Positions 1 through 9,033 of a DNA stretch of 32,250 nt are shown here, piece after piece. Under the pieces are notes generated by a model. The model was not told where the DNA came from, did no database searches, and saw only the letters and a list, made by a program, of their open reading frames with translations. Location: assembly GCA_020831765.1 (NCBI GenBank), contig JAFIFY010000103.1, positions 1 through 32,250 of the forward strand, written 5' to 3'. The DNA comes from Phycisphaeraceae bacterium. GTDB lineage: Bacteria > Planctomycetota > Phycisphaerae > Phycisphaerales > Phycisphaeraceae. A program made the position numbers and the translations under genes. Within the stretch, counting starts at the first letter, position 1. Each line of letters begins with the position of its first letter.

Positions 1-3000
1 CTGCCGCGAAGAATCGTTGTGGATGCCTTGCGGAGCCAGACGGGCCTTGAGGTGGAGATTCAGTCCCTGTCGGTCAGTTGGTGGGGCCGAACCCGGGCCG
101 AAGGCATCGCCATATCCCTTCCGCTGAGTAATGTGCCGCTGGTTGAGGTTCCACGGTTAGAGGCTGAACATGCGAGCCTCCACTGGATTCTCATCACCGG
201 GCTTGATCTGGCCAAGGTCCGGATTGAGTCACCGGTGGTGACCGCCCATCGCGCGGAAGATGACGAAACCTGGTCGCTCATGCGGGCATTGTCCATCATC
301 GAGCAGCGACAGCGGACCACCGACCCGGCGCCGCCACCGCTCTTGATCCCCGAAGTGCGGATTACCGACGCTACGCTTCGGCTCGATGATCGCGGCAGGC
401 GCGCCGAGCTTGATCTGCCGGCGATCACCGTCAACCCCGTGGGCGCCGGCGCCGCCGAATGGAACATTGACCTTGGCGATATCGGCCGGGTGACGGGCAG
501 GGGTCTGGTGACCGGCGACATGCCACACCAGTTGCACCTTGTCTTGGTCGATGGCAAGCGTCTGGCCGGGTTCACGGGCCTTGGGCTCCTCGAGGCGCTG
601 CGGGCCGACCTGGAGTGGTTTGGCCGCGTGGAGCAAGGCCGGCTGATGGGAAAGGCCAAGATCGGTTCATTGGAGCATGGTGAAGTTCGGCTGGAGGGCC
701 AATGTCTGGTGGAGGCGGGAGCTGATGGCCTGAAGGTCGATGTCGCGGGGCTTCGAGGTGCCATGAAGGGAGAGCGCCCCGTGGACGTGGCGCTGCTGGG
801 CGGTCGGATCATGGCCGATCCAGCCAGGGTCGAACTTGTCGAGGTGCTTGCGCAGACGCATGGCATGATCTTCGGGATCGATGCGGATGTGGACCCGGTC
901 ACGCTGCAATCCACGGCGACCATCGGCTGGCGGACCGCCGACGAATCATCATCCGATCGGATGGAGGGTTCGCTGGAACTGGCTGTCGGGCGTGCCACGG
1001 AGCCTGGTTTGCGCCGGGTGGTGGCCAAGCTTCAAAGCAGCGGGAGGTTGGAGCAAGCGGAATGGGATACCCGGCTTGAGTTGCTGGCCATCGGCGACCT
1101 TGGCAAACCGTGGCAATGGAAGGTGACCGATGCCCAAGGCTGGGTGAGTAGCGATCAGGTTCTCGGGCAGGTGGAGAGCGTTGCGGCGTCGGGTCGGATT
1201 GTGGGACTGGAGCTCGTCATGGAAGAAGCGTTGGTGGCGATCCGTTCCCAGGATCGCCGTGGGACGATTCAGGCCCGAGCGCGAGCCGAGGTGATTCCTC
1301 CAAACACGGACCTGGACCGTAATCCCGGAGAGAACGCCATCGTGGACTGGGGAGCGGGACTGATCGTCTCGGACCTCTATGTTCCCTGGCTCAACCAGAA
1401 GCTCGACCGCGCCGTCGTCGAGCTGCGCGGCGATACGACCCAAGCGCGGTTCGAACTGGTCGAGGCCGTCATGGGCGAAGGCGTGGCAACGCTGGAGGGC
1501 GAGATTCATCTGACCGACGGCATGAAGCTTTCGGCGACCTACAACGCCACACATCCGGCCATCCACGCGCGCCTTGACGAGCAGGTCGTACTTTCCATGC
1601 GTCAAGTCAAGGCATCAGGCGGACTCGAAGGAAGCCTGATGCCGATGGACGTCGAGCTCGACGGTCGGGTGGAGGGGCGGTTCTCCAGTTCGCTCAAGCC
1701 GGAGTATGATCAGAATATCACGGTTCCCATCCATGGAGGCATCAAGGATCAGGTTGTTCAGATTCGAACCAATCCATTCGACCTGTTCAACGGCCGGGTG
1801 ACTCAACTGGAGGCCCGCCATGATCTGAGTGCCGTCGAGTCCACGGCGAAGCTGGAATTACAGGATATTGACCTTGCGGAGATCGACGGATTGGTGACAG
1901 CGCCGATGGGATTGACCGGTCGCGCCAGCGCGGACCTGACGGTGCAACTCAAGCCCACGGCGGCACCGGAAGGGGTGGTTGATCTGGTCACCATGACCGA
2001 AGAGGCCCGGCGAGCAATATGGATGGACCTTTCGGCGGATGGGTACTGGCGGGTTGACGGTCGCGCTCTGCCCCAGTTCGAAACGACCCGGGTCGGGGGA
2101 AAGATCAGCCTTAGAGATGGCCGGATCGAGCTCGGTCAGATCGAAGCGCAACAGCCCGGTGATGGCCGCGCTACCGGTCAGATCACGATCGAGTTGGCGC
2201 GACTTGATGAAGCGGACATCGTCCTGAGTTTGGAGAACTGGCAATTCATCCTCGAGCCACCCCCGGGCCCCGCCCCCGCCCCGGGAAGCGCCGCCGCCGC
2301 GGAGCCAGTGGACTCGACAGCCCCTCGCGATCGAACGCCGATGGATGAAGGTGCGATGGAGTGGAATGTCGCCGCGCTGCCCGTTCCCGCGGAACTGCCT
2401 CGCGTGGCGCTGAAAATCAACGGCGATACGCAGTTCGCCGCCCGTCTGGGTGAGGGTGGGATCGGGAGCATCAAGCTGCATGGTCCGGTTGGCCTTGAAA
2501 TGGAAGGGGTACTCGGCGAAGCCAGTCCGCTGTCCGTCAATATCAGGGGCGATCTGGATGGACGTGAGTTTCGAACCTCTGAATTGAGTGGAACCCTGTT
2601 AGGTGGGCGATGGTTCGGGACATTGACTGTTCCGCTGGATGACCCGCTGGACAGCCGGGCATCGATCGAGTTTCGGGAGCTTGACGGCGTGGCCATCGAT
2701 CCATTGCTGCCTGGTCTGGCGGGTTTCGGTGGCCGATTGAGTGGCAGACTGACGACGCAACCCGCCACGGGACGCCGTGATCCAGCTCCGTACAAAATCA
2801 TGCTGGATGTCGAGCCGGTTGATGGTTCCTGGCGGCGTGTGGATATGGGCAACATCTCGCTGATTGTCTTTCACGATGGCCGCCGATTCCTGCTCGATCG
2901 TCTGAATGCCGGATTGGCCGATGGCGATGTCGAGATATGGGGCCGTGCCGTCCCGCGCGACGGCGTCTATTTCGCCTACATGAACCTGCGGTGGGAGCGA

Positions 3001-3657
3001 ATCAGCATCCCTCAGCTTGCTCAGCTTCTGCAACTACCCAAGGCCGATGATGATCACATTCCCGAGGAAGTTGATCTGGCCGGCCGGGCGGCCGGTAGTC
3101 TCCGGGTGACCGTGCCGATCAATGACTGGTTCGCCGGCTCAGGCCAGGGCGAACTTCGCCTGAGCGAGTCGGATCTTGTTCGACTTCCTCTGTTCAGTTC
3201 GCTTTACGATGTGATGAACCTGCGCGTCCGCGGCGCTGCGCCGCAGGGTCATGGTGATGCCCGATTCCGTATCGAGGGACGGCGTTTTGTGCTTTCCAAC
3301 CTCGCGTATGAGGAACGCGGGGCCAATATCAGGGTGACCTTGGAGGTCAGCGATCTCGAGCAGGGGCCCGCCAGCCCGATCACCGGCCGCGCCATGGCAA
3401 CCGTCAATCCGTTACCCATACTGCCGTGGATTCAGGAGTACATCGACGCCTTGCTCGATTACAAGGGCGACATCACCACGGTTGAGATCGGTGGAACGAT
3501 CCAGGAGCAGAGTATTCGCCCCATCCCGTTCTCGCTATTCCGTGAACTGGGCGCTGCTGTGCTGCCTCGTTCAGCCCCGGAGGAGGATCAGTCTCCGGAA
3601 GCCGATCCCTCCCCGGAATCCGTGCCGCCTCCGGAATCCGTTCCGGAATTCGACTGA
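1..3657 (+). CDS. AsmA-like large envelope protein (5' partial)
   Basis: The reading frame is open from base 1, so the true start and the expected N-terminal membrane anchor lie upstream. The GTG at 19 is probably an internal codon. About 1,218 residues are visible. They are dominated by alternating short beta-like stretches (V/L/I every second residue, many G and D turns) of the kind seen in AsmA/DUF3971/TamB-like proteins, which in other bacteria bridge the inner and outer membranes and act in lipid transport or outer-membrane assembly. A Pro/Ala-rich linker lies near residues 745-765 (from about base 2250). The last ~250 residues (from about 2900) look most like the AsmA C-terminal region. 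The tail is a Pro/Glu/Ser repeat (PESVP-like units). No enzymatic motif is visible. The family call rests on overall composition and C-terminal resemblance; the exact role is unknown. It converges on the glycosidase gene to the right. Confidence 0.75.
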   Translation: MPRRIVVDALRSQTGLEVEIQSLSVSWWGRTRAEGIAISLPLSNVPLVEVPRLEAEHASLHWILITGLDLAKVRIESPVVTAHRAEDDETWSLMRALSIIEQRQRTTDPAPPPLLIPEVRITDATLRLDDRGRRAELDLPAITVNPVGAGAAEWNIDLGDIGRVTGRGLVTGDMPHQLHLVLVDGKRLAGFTGLGLLEALRADLEWFGRVEQGRLMGKAKIGSLEHGEVRLEGQCLVEAGADGLKVDVAGLRGAMKGERPVDVALLGGRIMADPARVELVEVLAQTHGMIFGIDADVDPVTLQSTATIGWRTADESSSDRMEGSLELAVGRATEPGLRRVVAKLQSSGRLEQAEWDTRLELLAIGDLGKPWQWKVTDAQGWVSSDQVLGQVESVAASGRIVGLELVMEEALVAIRSQDRRGTIQARARAEVIPPNTDLDRNPGENAIVDWGAGLIVSDLYVPWLNQKLDRAVVELRGDTTQARFELVEAVMGEGVATLEGEIHLTDGMKLSATYNATHPAIHARLDEQVVLSMRQVKASGGLEGSLMPMDVELDGRVEGRFSSSLKPEYDQNITVPIHGGIKDQVVQIRTNPFDLFNGRVTQLEARHDLSAVESTAKLELQDIDLAEIDGLVTAPMGLTGRASADLTVQLKPTAAPEGVVDLVTMTEEARRAIWMDLSADGYWRVDGRALPQFETTRVGGKISLRDGRIELGQIEAQQPGDGRATGQITIELARLDEADIVLSLENWQFILEPPPGPAPAPGSAAAAEPVDSTAPRDRTPMDEGAMEWNVAALPVPAELPRVALKINGDTQFAARLGEGGIGSIKLHGPVGLEMEGVLGEASPLSVNIRGDLDGREFRTSELSGTLLGGRWFGTLTVPLDDPLDSRASIEFRELDGVAIDPLLPGLAGFGGRLSGRLTTQPATGRRDPAPYKIMLDVEPVDGSWRRVDMGNISLIVFHDGRRFLLDRLNAGLADGDVEIWGRAVPRDGVYFAYMNLRWERISIPQLAQLLQLPKADDDHIPEEVDLAGRAAGSLRVTVPINDWFAGSGQGELRLSESDLVRLPLFSSLYDVMNLRVRGAAPQGHGDARFRIEGRRFVLSNLAYEERGANIRVTLEVSDLEQGPASPITGRAMATVNPLPILPWIQEYIDALLDYKGDITTVEIGGTIQEQSIRPIPFSLFRELGAAVLPRSAPEEDQSPEADPSPESVPPPESVPEFD

Positions 3658-3711
3658 AGCATCTCACGGGCACGATTCTTGAGCAGGCCGCCCAGCGTCA
3701 TCTTCACCGAT

Positions 3712-3728
3712 GAATGGCGAGGCCATTC
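3712..3728. terminator. Hairpin between convergent genes
   Basis: GAATGGC, a 3-nt loop and GCCATTC form a perfect 7-bp inverted repeat in the 92-bp gap between the convergent AsmA-like and glycosidase genes. There is no T-tract on either side, so a canonical intrinsic terminator is not shown. The position suggests a bidirectional 3'-end structure. Confidence 0.35.
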
Positions 3729-3749
3729 GACACGGAATGAACCGGGGCC

Positions 3750-5762
3750 TCACCCGGTGGCCGTGGCGACGATGCGAATGGCTTCGAAGGCGTCCAGGCG
3801 GGGGATGTTGATGGTCAATGTTCCGGACTCCCATCGATGGGGGATGGATTGGCCGGTGACCAGGCTTTGGACACCTACGGGCGATGCGGCCAAAGGAAAC
3901 GTCAGGTGCGGATCGACGATGGGCAGGGGCGCATGGAAACTCAGCCCGAAGTGGCCGGAATAGTTCACCAAGTGCACCATCTCATCGCCGTGGGCGTTTC
4001 TTGATCGGGTGACTTCCACCGTCGGAGGAAGGTTGCCGCCGACGGGCTGCGCTTGGGCCAGGGATTCAAGGCATTCGGCCATGAGATCGGCGGTATTCGG
4101 ATAGCCCTGCCGATGGTACAGCGTGCCGGGAAGCCAGGGCAGGTAGATCGCGCGGCCGGAAGGGACATCGTGGATCAACAGACCGGGTTCATCGCTGACC
4201 ACGTTGTAGTAGCACCGTTCCGGTGGGCCGAAATGGTGGGGCGGAATAAGCTTATAACGCTTCTTGACCGAGGGCACATACTCAGCCTCGACGTAAAGGC
4301 CGTCCAGAAATACCAGATCGCAATCGGCAAAGCGGGTCAGATCGCCGCGCGAATCGAGCTTCAGATAGCTGGAGCGCATGTCCGTTCTAACCTCGCGAAC
4401 CCTGCTGATGCCCAGGCAACGCAGGGCGGGCTCGGGTCGGGGCTCGAAATCCTCATCGCACCAGCCTGGCCGCCCGCTGGCAATCAACCGGCCGCCGTCA
4501 CGGACGAAAACATCCAGCTTTGAAGCCAGCTCATCACTGATCGCCCGAACATCCGGAAGGATGATCAGGTCATACCGTTTATGGTCGATCAGATGCTCCG
4601 ATTCGGCCTGTACCACATCGAAAAGCCAGTGCCCCTCGGCCAGCACGCGAAACCAGCCCCTGTACTCATCGGAACTGCCATGGCGACCACGAACAAGGGC
4701 GATTCGGGCCAGTGACCGGACCCCGCGATAGTGCGCCTGATTCCTGGCGTGATAGGCGAACATTTCCCGGACGGGCTCAAAGCCGGTTCTGTCCTCGTGG
4801 TTGTCGATGCGCCCGATGAGGTACCAGTCCAAGGCGCCGCCGTTGGCCAGAGAAGCGGCAAGGCGAAGTCTCTGAAGATGGGGTGATACGGTTACATGCC
4901 GGTAGGGGAAATCGATGAAATCCACCGTCGTGTTGCTGCTGACCATGTCGGGGTGATTGATGGTCGCCCACCGGGTGTTATCCGATGCATCGTAGGGCCA
5001 ACGAGGCAGTGGACGATCCACGGCGGTGTTCGACTCCATTCGTATGAAACCACGACCGGCTTGATGGTGGTTGGCAATGCAAAGATCAGGCCGTAGCGAT
5101 GTCAGATGCGCGTAGACCCGCTCGCCGTGCTCCTGAACCACCTTACGGCGGAATCGCTCATACTTTCGTGAGATGGGATCGGCCAGGTCCACGCGACGGG
5201 GAATGGTGCAGCCGCACATCGCTTCGAAGCGATCCACACAGGATCGGCAATGGCAAGGGCCATAGTCGTTGCCCGAGTAATCGCGGGTCTGAAAACCACC
5301 CATGTTGAAGAAGATGCCATCAAAGTCATGTGTGGTCATCAGTTCGGTCAGGATATCGAGCGCATATCGGCTTTGGTAGGGGCCGGAGATACAGACATGC
5401 ACATCGCCGTTGTAATCGACGATTTCGCCCGATGCGGTGCGATAGGCCCAGTCTGGATGTGCTTCATGAATCTCCCGGCGAACCTTGGAAAAATCAGTGC
5501 GGGCGATGACCCGGATTCCGCGCGCATGACACTGGTCAATGATCGTCTTGAGTGAGTCGCCGGTCAGGTACGGGCTTTGGAAGTGGTAGTCGAGGCTGGT
5601 CGGGTAGCTTGCGATAATGCCCGCGGCGTTGATCATCACAACCGTGGCTTTGAAGGATACAAGGTCATCGACGTATCGCCGGGCATCGATATCGGCCATG
5701 TCGATTTCCCGGAGATTGGTCTGAATGAGCCGCCATGGGTAATCTGTCCACCAGTCCGTCAT
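3750..5762 (-). CDS. Putative glycoside hydrolase (GHL6 / beta-galactosidase-trimerisation-like)
   Basis: A 670-residue protein resembling the hypothetical glycosyl-hydrolase group GHL6: a TIM-barrel-like N-terminal half followed by a Rossmann-like region of the beta-galactosidase trimerisation type (around residues 380-560, with the phrase YDLIILPDVRAIS) and a beta-rich C-terminus. Barrel phrases include GIRVIARTDFSK, DFDGIFFNMGG and a Cys-rich CHCRSC segment typical of these relatives. The substrate is unknown. There is no signal peptide, so it is probably cytoplasmic. I chose the ATG at 5762 because AGAGGG lies about 9 nt upstream; a longer start at 5849 would overlap the preceding gene. 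It sits 46 nt behind the aldo/keto reductase as the last gene of a leftward run, which suggests paired sugar oxidation/reduction and hydrolysis. Catalytic residues cannot be assigned from sequence alone. Confidence 0.72.
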   Translation of the reverse strand: MTDWWTDYPWRLIQTNLREIDMADIDARRYVDDLVSFKATVVMINAAGIIASYPTSLDYHFQSPYLTGDSLKTIIDQCHARGIRVIARTDFSKVRREIHEAHPDWAYRTASGEIVDYNGDVHVCISGPYQSRYALDILTELMTTHDFDGIFFNMGGFQTRDYSGNDYGPCHCRSCVDRFEAMCGCTIPRRVDLADPISRKYERFRRKVVQEHGERVYAHLTSLRPDLCIANHHQAGRGFIRMESNTAVDRPLPRWPYDASDNTRWATINHPDMVSSNTTVDFIDFPYRHVTVSPHLQRLRLAASLANGGALDWYLIGRIDNHEDRTGFEPVREMFAYHARNQAHYRGVRSLARIALVRGRHGSSDEYRGWFRVLAEGHWLFDVVQAESEHLIDHKRYDLIILPDVRAISDELASKLDVFVRDGGRLIASGRPGWCDEDFEPRPEPALRCLGISRVREVRTDMRSSYLKLDSRGDLTRFADCDLVFLDGLYVEAEYVPSVKKRYKLIPPHHFGPPERCYYNVVSDEPGLLIHDVPSGRAIYLPWLPGTLYHRQGYPNTADLMAECLESLAQAQPVGGNLPPTVEVTRSRNAHGDEMVHLVNYSGHFGLSFHAPLPIVDPHLTFPLAASPVGVQSLVTGQSIPHRWESGTLTINIPRLDAFEAIRIVATATG

Positions 5763-5808
5763 GATTGTTTGCCCTCTCTGGCCATGGCATGGCCTGCTTC
5801 GATTCGAT

Positions 5809-6768
5809 CTATTGACCGGAGATCGAATCCAGGTGTCCGAATAACTCAATCAACCTGCCGCGGAGCGAACCGCTCAGGGGTGGTCGGCACAGTGCGGCAT
5901 GGTTGGCTCGAAGGTGGTCGGGGTTTCCGGTCCCACTGAGGACGACATGCACGCCCGGCTCATCACGGGCAAAGCGATAGGCCGCGTCGGGTATCGATTC
6001 GACCCCCGGCTCGCCGAGAAGAAATCCAATCCAGCCATCACCGCTCAGCGTGCCGGGATCCATCCTGCCCTCTTCAATCAACCGACCAATGGCATGGAGA
6101 AGTGAATCGGGACTGCCCAGCGCACGGCGAACGGCGAACATGTCCAGGACTCCGAGGTCTCGATGCGCAGCGCGAGGAAGTATCGTCGTTCGCGCGGACT
6201 GGTTGAGCATGTTGAATCCGACCATAATGACATCCCAGCAGTCATCTTCGACGGCGAGCTTGAGCATTTCGTGCGTGGTATCACTGGCGAAGGCCTCGGT
6301 GATGCCGAGGAAGCGGATTTTGCCCTGATCCCGCGCACGGAGCATTTCCGGTACGAGCGATTCGACACAAAACCGATAGTCACGCGCATCGATCCCGTGC
6401 AGATGGTAAATGTCCACGTGATCCATCCGCAGGCGTCTAAGCGAGTCATCGAGGCCTTGTTGAAACTCCGCCGCGGTTATCCGCCGCTGGCTGTGATGGA
6501 TAAGCTTCTTGCTGCTGAGAACGACCGCATCGCGGTCCATACCGGCCTGAAGGGATTCCCGCACCGCATGGCCCACGATCGGTTCGGTCTTGTAGGCTTC
6601 GGCGGTGTCGATGAAGTTGATGCCCAGGTCAAGCGCCTGGCGGACGATGGCGATCGATTCACCGGTACTTTTTCCGGTGCTTTGTCCCAGCCGGCTGTGC
6701 CCTCCGGCGCCCAGGCCCATGACCGTGACTTCAAGTTGCGTGCGTCCAAGTTTTCGGCGTTCGAGCAT
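5809..6768 (-). CDS. Aldo/keto reductase
   Basis: A 319-residue (alpha/beta)8 NAD(P)H-dependent oxidoreductase, full length for the family. The catalytic tetrad is readable: Asp54 and Tyr59 in FIDTAEAY, Lys87 in SSKK, and His124 in IYHLHGID. The N-terminus has the usual beta-hairpin opening (RRKLGRTQLEVTVMGLG) and the first barrel strand. These enzymes reduce aldehydes and ketones, or oxidise sugars and alcohols; the natural substrate cannot be read here. It lies 36 nt after an uncharacterised membrane-protein gene and 46 nt before the glycosidase-like gene, so co-transcription and a sugar or sugar-derived substrate are plausible. No strong ribosome-binding site is visible before the ATG, which fits reading within an operon. 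Confidence 0.9.
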   Translation of the reverse strand: MLERRKLGRTQLEVTVMGLGAGGHSRLGQSTGKSTGESIAIVRQALDLGINFIDTAEAYKTEPIVGHAVRESLQAGMDRDAVVLSSKKLIHHSQRRITAAEFQQGLDDSLRRLRMDHVDIYHLHGIDARDYRFCVESLVPEMLRARDQGKIRFLGITEAFASDTTHEMLKLAVEDDCWDVIMVGFNMLNQSARTTILPRAAHRDLGVLDMFAVRRALGSPDSLLHAIGRLIEEGRMDPGTLSGDGWIGFLLGEPGVESIPDAAYRFARDEPGVHVVLSGTGNPDHLRANHAALCRPPLSGSLRGRLIELFGHLDSISGQ

Positions 6769-6804
6769 CGAGTCAGAATAACAGACCGGCGGAGAGTGCC
6801 CGAT

Positions 6805-7512
6805 TCATTCAGGTTGGTCGGGGTACGATGGTCGGCCGAATCGTCGGGAGCGGTAGGGCCCATCGCCGTATTCCAGATTGAGCATCTCAGCCCGTTGCGC
6901 ACGCAACTGCTGGCGAAGGATGGGATTCCATGTGGATTCGAACAGCCAGACCTGACCATCTCGCCCATCAATCAGGCAGATGCGGATCAACTTCAGGTCA
7001 TCATCGAGTTGCGTTTCCCGCATGCAGACCCATGCACTGAAATACTGGATGCCGTCGGAGCGCAACCCGATCGCGTGATCGTCGAAAACATCCATGATCG
7101 CTTCGTTCTGGGCTTCGGAAATGTCCATGAAACGCATCCATTGCGAATCATCCCAGAGCGGAGATTGGCGAAGCTGCCGCGCCGAATCCAGGCCGGCTTC
7201 GTGTACCAGAATGAAATGCCCGCCCGCGTTGGAGGCATACTCGGCTTCCGACGCGAAGTGAATCAACGAATCCGGAGCGAGTTCCTGGCCGGTCAGTTCC
7301 GCATACCGCTCAAGCAGTCGAGGATCGACCGGTCGGCCGGATGCCATTCGCGGACGCGGTTCCAGCCACAGCTCGATCCGGTCGATGAGCGGAGGGCTGA
7401 TCAGGGCCAGCACCAGAAGCAACAGCAGCCATTCCATCGGCCGGACCTGCCTGAGATGTTTCCAGAAGCCTTGCACGTTCAGGCGTTCTCCGTATTGGAT
7501 CCGATCAGCCAT
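6805..7512 (-). CDS. Uncharacterised single-pass membrane protein
   Basis: I do not recognise this family. It is 235 residues from the ATG at 7512. There is a short basic N-terminus, then one transmembrane helix (around residues 26-44, MEWLLLLLVLALISPPLI) followed by a ~190-residue soluble domain without repeats or metal-binding clusters. A start at 7542 would lengthen it by 10 residues and enlarge the overlap with the macrodomain gene from 34 to 64 nt; an ATG at 7437, just before the helix, is also possible. None has a convincing Shine-Dalgarno sequence. The overlap suggests translational coupling to the macrodomain gene. The soluble domain contains DDHAIGLRSDGIQYFS and is acidic to neutral; topology is probably N-in with the domain outside. 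Confidence 0.65.
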   Translation of the reverse strand: MADRIQYGERLNVQGFWKHLRQVRPMEWLLLLLVLALISPPLIDRIELWLEPRPRMASGRPVDPRLLERYAELTGQELAPDSLIHFASEAEYASNAGGHFILVHEAGLDSARQLRQSPLWDDSQWMRFMDISEAQNEAIMDVFDDHAIGLRSDGIQYFSAWVCMRETQLDDDLKLIRICLIDGRDGQVWLFESTWNPILRQQLRAQRAEMLNLEYGDGPYRSRRFGRPSYPDQPE

Positions 7513-8150
7513 TCCGGTGCGCGGCGGCGACCGGTCGTCCATTGCCGCCGGGTTTCAATCACCCGCCGATAAATCTCAAGGTCCTCATGGCTGAAACAGC
7601 AGAAAACCACTTTCCGCGGCAGTTCATGTGCGTTCAGCCAACCCAGCACGTGCCCCACGGCGACCTTGGCCGCGCGCTGGGCCGGGAACCCATATACCCC
7701 CGTGCTGATCGCCGGCAAGGCAAGGGTCTGAATCCCGTGGCGCTGGGCAAGTTCCAGGCTCCGCAGATAACAGGACGCCAGCAGGACATCTTCATGCGTG
7801 TTGCCCAGTGAAGCGGCCTCATCGCCATGCCATACCGGTCCAACGGTGTGGATGATCGCCTTGATGCCGCGCTTTTCCAGGTCAAATGCGGGTGTGAGGA
7901 CGGCCAGCCCCGTCGGGCAGCCACCCAGCGTCCGATTGTGGGCCTTCAGTCGCGGGCCGGCGGCGCGATGCACGGCACCATCAACCCCGCCCCCACCCAG
8001 CAGTGACTCGTTGGCCGCATTGACGATGGCATCGACGGCAAGCTCGGTGATGTCGCCGCGCACACATTCGATTCGCTGGGCCAACTCCGATGACAGGACA
8101 TCGTTCAAAGGATTACTCCGGAAAGTAGACGGCGGGCTCGACCGGGCCAT
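7479..8150 (-). CDS. Macrodomain protein (ADP-ribose / O-acetyl-ADP-ribose hydrolase type)
   Basis: A 223-residue protein with a full macrodomain of the MacroD/YmdB type. Visible motifs are GDIT (32-35), the catalytic NAAN (44-47) with GGGGVDGAVHRAAG (52-65), GGCPTG, and ISTGVYGFP (148-156). Family members hydrolyse O-acetyl-ADP-ribose or remove mono-ADP-ribose from proteins in the cytoplasm. The Asn and Asp/Gly-loop residues needed for hydrolysis are present, so it is probably active. The C-terminal ~35 residues past the domain are basic and variable. It follows the proline-rich membrane-protein gene by 24 nt and overlaps the next gene, placing it mid-operon. No ADP-ribosyltransferase partner is visible nearby. 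GGAGG lies about 16 nt before the ATG, a little far. Confidence 0.92.
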   Translation of the reverse strand: MARSSPPSTFRSNPLNDVLSSELAQRIECVRGDITELAVDAIVNAANESLLGGGGVDGAVHRAAGPRLKAHNRTLGGCPTGLAVLTPAFDLEKRGIKAIIHTVGPVWHGDEAASLGNTHEDVLLASCYLRSLELAQRHGIQTLALPAISTGVYGFPAQRAAKVAVGHVLGWLNAHELPRKVVFCCFSHEDLEIYRRVIETRRQWTTGRRRAPEWLIGSNTENA

Positions 8151-8174
8151 CCATCTTCACTGTCCGCCTCCCGC

Positions 8175-8969
8175 CTAGCCCTCATAGCCGAACGTCAGCG
8201 GGCGCATGGCGCGTGGAGCATCGAGCACTTCCTTCATCAGCCAGGCTCGTCGCAGCGCCTCGCGATCCTCTCCGATGCTGATCGCACCCGTACCGGAACC
8301 CCCGGGGACGGTCGTCTGGCCATGAGAGGCAAGGCGGGGCAAGGCGGCAAGGGACGGAATGGAAGGCATGGTGAACGGGTCTTCGCTCAGTCCGGCCTCC
8401 GTCATTTTATCGACGAGCGACTGGGAGCGGCGTTCCATCGAAGAAAAAGACTTGAAATCGCTGACCGACGCTCTGGTGCGCGTTTTGGCTGCTTCGGGCG
8501 GCCGACGTCGAACGGGGGTCGGATCGGCGGCGCGGGTTCGGCTCGTTGAAGCGGTGGGACGACGCTGGGGTGGGGTGGTCGTCCGCGAGGTAGTGGGCGG
8601 TGGAGGTGGGGGCGGTGGCGCGGCGGTCCGCTGGGCACGAGGGGTTGACCTGGTCTGACCCGTGAGCGGGGTGGACTGGCCGGTTGATGAGCTGGCCTGC
8701 TGGCGGGCCGCAGCGCGGCGCAACGCCTCGACACGCTGCTGATACAGAATCCGAGCCTGCTCCCGCTCAGTGCGCTCTTCGGCCAGCGGATCGCCCATTC
8801 GACTACGGTCCCGGCTCGAAAACTCCCGCCCGGTGGCCTCATCATCCGCGTCGAGCGATGCATTGGGCCTCGCCGGTCCCCGAACCTCGTTCATCTTCTT
8901 GATGGCCTGGAAAATCCAACTGAAGACCACGATGACCACGATGAGGATGGTGATGATGTCTGATGACAT
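8175..8969 (-). CDS. Proline-rich single-pass membrane protein with planctomycete-type C-terminal motif
   Basis: A 264-residue protein of unknown function. Residues 4-22 form an N-terminal transmembrane helix (IITILIVVIVVFSWIFQAI). A charged helix with Glu/Arg (about 55-95) follows, then a low-complexity Pro/Thr/Ser/Arg linker (about 96-165) with a run of eight or nine prolines. The folded tail ends in DREALRRAWLMKEVLDAPR. That tail resembles a short motif (hydrophobic-rich, ending in a Pro-x-x-x-R context) that I associate with many small planctomycete membrane proteins; this is memory-based, not searched. GGAAG precedes the ATG. Its position between the ABC ATPase and the macrodomain gene suggests one transcript. 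Confidence 0.72.
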   Translation of the reverse strand: MSSDIITILIVVIVVFSWIFQAIKKMNEVRGPARPNASLDADDEATGREFSSRDRSRMGDPLAEERTEREQARILYQQRVEALRRAAARQQASSSTGQSTPLTGQTRSTPRAQRTAAPPPPPPPPTTSRTTTPPQRRPTASTSRTRAADPTPVRRRPPEAAKTRTRASVSDFKSFSSMERRSQSLVDKMTEAGLSEDPFTMPSIPSLAALPRLASHGQTTVPGGSGTGAISIGEDREALRRAWLMKEVLDAPRAMRPLTFGYEG

Positions 8970-9033
8970 GCTGCTGCTTCCGTGTCGGTTTCTTCGAGCT
9001 TCTGTTCCTGCGTAACGCTCGTGATCACTAAGT

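Noticed and set aside
1755-1775. TTCGAA-containing segments resembling tRNA T-arms
   Set aside because: They lie in coding frames and no cloverleaf can be drawn around them.
2250-2310. C-rich low-complexity stretch as a possible regulatory repeat
   Set aside because: It encodes a Pro/Ala linker in frame within the AsmA-like protein.
6163-7572. Plus-strand open frame of 469 codons opposite the aldo/keto reductase and membrane-protein genes
   Set aside because: Composition is unlike a protein family, the opposite strand has a clear aldo/keto reductase with its catalytic tetrad, and long antisense frames are expected at this GC content.
8590-8630. GGT/GGA-rich run on the plus strand that looks like a simple repeat
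   Set aside because: It is the polyproline linker of the minus-strand membrane protein.
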